Assembly: GCA_021464525.1 (NCBI GenBank)
Contig: JADRCO010001307.1
Location: 1-20,420 of the forward strand
Length of the DNA stretch: 20,420 nt
Source of the DNA: Rhizophagus sp. LPA8_4_AMF
Lineage: Eukaryota > Glomeromycota > Glomeromycetes > Glomerales > Glomeraceae
Direction: 5' to 3'
Part shown: piece after piece, positions 16,989 to 20,420 of the stretch
Position numbering within the stretch: the stretch's first letter is position 1
Layout of the letters: every line of letters begins with the position of its first letter
Translations under genes and position numbers: made by a program
Notes under the pieces: generated by a model
Databases searched by the model: none
Told to the model about the DNA's origin: nothing
Seen by the model: the letters and a program-made list of their open reading frames with translations, nothing else

Positions 16989-17038
16989 AATGTTACGCGT
17001 AAAAAAAAAAGTATTTCTTTTTAAAATTTTTTATAATT

Positions 17039-19618
17039 ATGAGCGAGAATTCAGTTGATGATAGTCAAGAATCAAAAACAAAAGTATTAGATAATGAATG
17101 GGTTGTTGAGTCAGAAGGAACAGAAACCGTGGCAGTAGAAACAGAAACAGAATCAAAAATTTTATTATATGTAGGAAAAGTTACCAAAAAATATGATGAA
17201 ATGGTAGAAATGTGTCAAATTTCTGAGCATAATAAAGAAGTCTATGAGTTATTATGCAAAATAGAAAAAACTGACATGGCTTTAAGTAATTTGAGGATTC
17301 ATAAAAAAAAGAATACGAAATGTTTTTCAGAGAAAAATTATACTAATTTATGTAGATTAGTTGACATTATTGATGAAATACGTGAAAATATTGAAATTTC
17401 TCAATTAAAAGGTTATAAAGTTGAAATTTATAGAAATTTAAATAATGAATTTGATAACACCGTTCAACTTCTAGATTTGAATTTAGAAGTACCATTTTCA
17501 AATTTTTTACCACGTATAAAAAAAGTGAATTTTTTACCACTCGTAAGAGAAGTGACCAAAATTCATAACGAAATGATAGAAGTTTATCAAACAGCTCAAT
17601 ATAATAAAAAAACATGTTGGTCGATGATGAAGAGAGTAGAAATAGCTGAAATAGCCTTAAGAAATTTAAGAGATAATTCAATACATTTTTCAAGGGATGG
17701 CTATATCAATTTACGTAGATTAATCAATGCTATTGATAAAATTCGAAAATTTGTTACAGGAATTTCTCAATTAGAAGGTTATCGGAATTATATCCAATCC
17801 AAAAAAAATATTGAGGAAACTTTTGAAGATTTAAATAAAGAATTTAATTCTGTCATCCAGCTTTTTAATTTTTTTTCATCGCCTGCTGATGTACCAGTTT
17901 GTGTTGGAATGGAAACCGCTTCTAAAGTAGAAGTATTATTTACAAGTTTTTTACCACTAATAGGAGAAGTGAACAAACTATATAATGAAATAGATGAAAT
18001 TTATAAGACAGCTCAATATTATAAAAAAACATGTGAAGCAATGTTAGAAAGAGTAAAAATAGCTAATACAGCTGTGAATAATTTAAAAATTCGAAATATA
18101 GAATTTTTTTCAAAAAAAAATTTTATTAATTTCCGTAACTTAGTTACTGTTATTAGTGAAATACGCTTATTTCTTGCAGAAATATCTCAATCGAAAGGTT
18201 CATATAAAAAATATGTTCGAGCTAAAGACGTTCAAGAAAAATTTAGTAACCTAAATGATGAATTTGAAACTGCCATTCGACTTTTGCAATTTTTTTTAGT
18301 TATTTATTTCAATGCGCGTGCCGATGATGAGAAGAAGATTAAAGCTGATATTGAAGAGGTAAATTTTAGCATTTCCCATTTTAATTTTTTAATAATTATT
18401 TACTGATATTGCTCAAAATTAGGAATGGATAAAAAAGAAAATAGAAGATGAAGACATTCATTATTTTGAATATAGCGAATTTAATGACATTGAAGAAATT
18501 GGTAAAGGAGGATTTGGTGTTGTAAATAGGGCAATAACTAATGATGGAATGCAAGTTGCACTCAAAGGCCTTATCGAGAAGAAAACTTCAAAAATCGAAG
18601 AGGATGATATTAAAAAGTTTGTAAATGAGGTGAAAAACTTAATTAAATCAATTTAATGTAAGAATCTCTGACGTACTGTGTAAAATTTAAATTTAATGTA
18701 TTATGCTCATTTTTCTTTATTCAGTTAAAACTTGTTCGTATGGTTGATTTTCATCAAAATGTCAATAGCTTTCTTGGAATAGCAAAAGGTTTGTGTTTAA
18801 TGATTTAAAATTAATAACTTGATACACTAATTATATTTAAATAAATAGATGATATTGGGAATTATATTATGGTATTGGAATATGCCAATGAAGGAAATTT
18901 AAGAGATTATTTGTTGAATGAAAAATGGAGGGATTTAAGGAAGAAAGATTCATTTGAATGGAAGGATAAGATTAGTATGGCATTGGATATTACTTGTGGG
19001 TTGAAATGTTTACACTCCAAAGATATAATCCATAGAGACTTGGTAAACCAATTTTTATTTATAATACATTGTTTAACATATTGTTTCTTTTAGTAATATT
19101 AATAATTATCTTTATAGCACTCAAAAAACATATTAGTGAATAATGGTAGATTGTTAATTGCAGACTTTGGATTATCTAAACAACTAATAGAAGTTACATC
19201 TAGTTCAGTGGCTAATAGGATGGGAATGATCGAATATATTGAACCACAAGTTTATAGGAATATAAATTATATAAGAGATAAAGGATCTGATATTTATAGT
19301 TTAGGCGTTTTATTTTGGGAAATTACAAGTGGACATCCTCCTTTTTTCAATCGAGATGATCAAAGTATCTTTGCGTTATGTCATCATATTTGTAGTGGCC
19401 ATAGAGAAGAACCAATTGAAGGTACACCTTCTGAGTATCAGCAGCTTTATCAAAAATGTTGGGATGGTAATCCAGAGTTAAGACCTGATATTAATCAAGT
19501 TTATGATGTAATTTTAAGTCAAATTGATGCTCATACCAATGAGCAAAATTTAGTAATACCTCATCGTAATAGTCAATCAGGTCAGTCAGATTACTATATA
19601 AGTGATTTTATAGACTAA
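17039..19618 (+). CDS. Gene C: triple 4HB (HeLo/MLKL-like) domains fused to an active-type TKL kinase
   Basis: Five exons, 17039-18358, 18423-18629, 18725-18788, 18849-19042 and 19118-19618, joined by GT..AG introns of 60-95 nt, give 762 codons, 761 residues. After an acidic leader (1-40) come three tandem four-helix bundles at about 41-150, 166-280 and 305-422, each with the (A/S)(E/Q)(H/Y)xKK(V/T)CxxM pattern and a closing GY/GSYKKY..F..LN.EF helix. The kinase follows: GKGGFGVV loop 467-474, Lys488 in VALK, alpha-C Glu509, HRD 592-594, Asn599, DFG 611-613 and YIEPQ in place of APE. The CWDGNPELRP motif ends the domain, followed by a polar tail. All catalytic residues are present, so it should be an active Ser/Thr/Tyr kinase. 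It is divergent from gene B; phosphorylation of the pseudokinase partner is an inference by analogy to RIPK3-MLKL. Confidence 0.9.
17159..18304 (+). repeat. Three tandem 4HB-domain repeats within exon 1 of gene C
   Basis: Three units begin at about 17159, 17534 and 17951, spaced roughly 375-420 nt apart. Repeated phrases include QYNKKTCWSMMKRVEIAE against QYYKKTCEAMLERVKIAN, and linker phrases SNFLPRIKKVN and TSFLPLIGEVN. Units 2 and 3 are more alike than either is to unit 1, pointing to stepwise internal duplication within a single exon. Confidence 0.8.
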
Positions 19619-20420
19619 AGTAAGTTTAATAATGACTATAAATTATTTGAGCTTCGGATATTATTAGTGAGATTTTCGATTTCGACTAATAATGTATCAT
19701 AAATTAATAAATACATTAATTAACAATTACACATGCAGAGATTTTTGCATTGATATAATTTATTTGTGATTATGATGTATATAAAAATTTCAAAATATTT
19801 TATTATTTTCATTAAATATACACGTTGTTTTGTGGTTAATTGATATCTATTATAGTTAACAAAAATAATCACTTTTTCTTTTATAATGAAACCTTTTCGA
19901 TTGTACTATTGCTAAAACTTTATCGCAAAAATTCACCGATATATATACCATAATAAAGCGAAATAAGTTACAATTGAGGAATTCAAAGTTTAAAATTAAC
20001 TGACAAAGATTATAACATCATTACCCAATTAATGGAGAAGTGGTCAGACAACATTGGTCATGGTTATAACTCGACTGATGCCATCACGAATAATAACGGA
20101 ATAAAATAAAAATTGGGATTCATTATTTAAACGTACAAAAAGTTTTTTCAATTCAAAGCAATGCTTATATCGTTTCTAATGCCATGAATGATAAAGAAAT
20201 ATACGCGCAACTTCATACATTTGATGCTATCTTTATTATCTTGTGACTTTGTGGTGACTGGTAATAAATATCGTATTGTCACGCCAGTTCTTGTGTGTTT
20301 ATAAAAATAAACGTTAATAATAGGTGTGTAAGCAGAAGGTTAATTATGATAATCAATTGAAATGTGAAGACAACAGCACCGTTACGTTGGATTCCCTGTT
20401 GTCAACCACTGATAATAGTC
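19619..20420. other. 3' flank of gene C and gene-free right end
   Basis: A small inverted repeat, ATTATTAGT at 19660-19668 and its complement at 19685-19693, lies in the probable 3' untranslated region. No frame longer than a few dozen codons or any recognisable motif is seen to the window end. Confidence 0.5.
19706..19711 (+). terminator. Candidate polyadenylation signal of gene C
   Basis: AATAAA lies 88 bases after the stop codon of gene C and just after the small inverted repeat. In DNA this rich in A and T such hexamers are common, so only the position supports it. Confidence 0.35.

Noticed and set aside
1..20420. CRISPR array, bacterial operon or ribosome binding sites
   Set aside because: Spliced genes, short GT..AG introns and eukaryotic kinase families show that this is nuclear eukaryotic DNA; the tandem repeats found are coding exons.

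Overview
The window looks like nuclear DNA of a fungus with a very AT-rich genome and large expansions of tyrosine-kinase-like (TKL) kinases and Sel1 repeats. An arbuscular mycorrhizal fungus of the Rhizophagus type is the best guess. The reasons are short introns (64-93 nt, GT..AG), kinases with the YIEPQ signature, and kinases whose N-terminus carries a CxxC/WCxxC ribbon followed by a WTSGN-type motif. This is inference from sequence style; no marker gene is present.

Three apparently intact genes dominate. Gene A (3683-8644, minus, six exons) encodes four serial zinc-ribbon plus kinase N-lobe modules, one degenerate kinase C-lobe, then an MLKL-like block: four-helix bundle (4HB/HeLo-like), brace helices, pseudokinase and Sel1 repeats. 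Gene B (13443-15534, minus, two exons) is a close paralogue holding only the MLKL-like block with Sel1 repeats. Gene C (17039-19618, plus, five exons) encodes three tandem 4HB domains followed by a TKL kinase with all catalytic motifs intact.

Genes B and C are divergent neighbours, and the same head-to-head pair recurs in decayed form. In the middle of the window gene A (intact, minus) faces a broken gene-C relative at 8894-9885 (plus). At the left end a broken pseudokinase at about 490-1036 (minus) abuts two broken gene-C-like kinase fragments at 1058-1570 and 1590-2308 (plus). The unit 'MLKL-like pseudokinase facing a 4HB kinase' has therefore been copied at least three times. By analogy with RIPK3-MLKL necroptosis and fungal HeLo-domain cell-death proteins, it may be a kinase plus membrane-acting executioner module. 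That function is inference.

Region by region: 1-500 holds a repeat-rich, possibly hAT-derived end; 490-2308 holds pair relics carrying two small inverted-repeat insertions; 2309-3682 is non-coding apart from a strong palindrome and gene A's 3' flank; 3683-8644 is gene A; 8645-9885 is a shared promoter region and a kinase relic; 10485-13114 is a broken hAT element with 17-bp inverted ends and near-matching 8-bp target duplications; 13443-15534 is gene B; 15535-17038 is the intergenic region, containing ruins of gene B's lost N-terminal kinase plus a small inverted-repeat element; 17039-19618 is gene C; 19619-20420 shows no gene.
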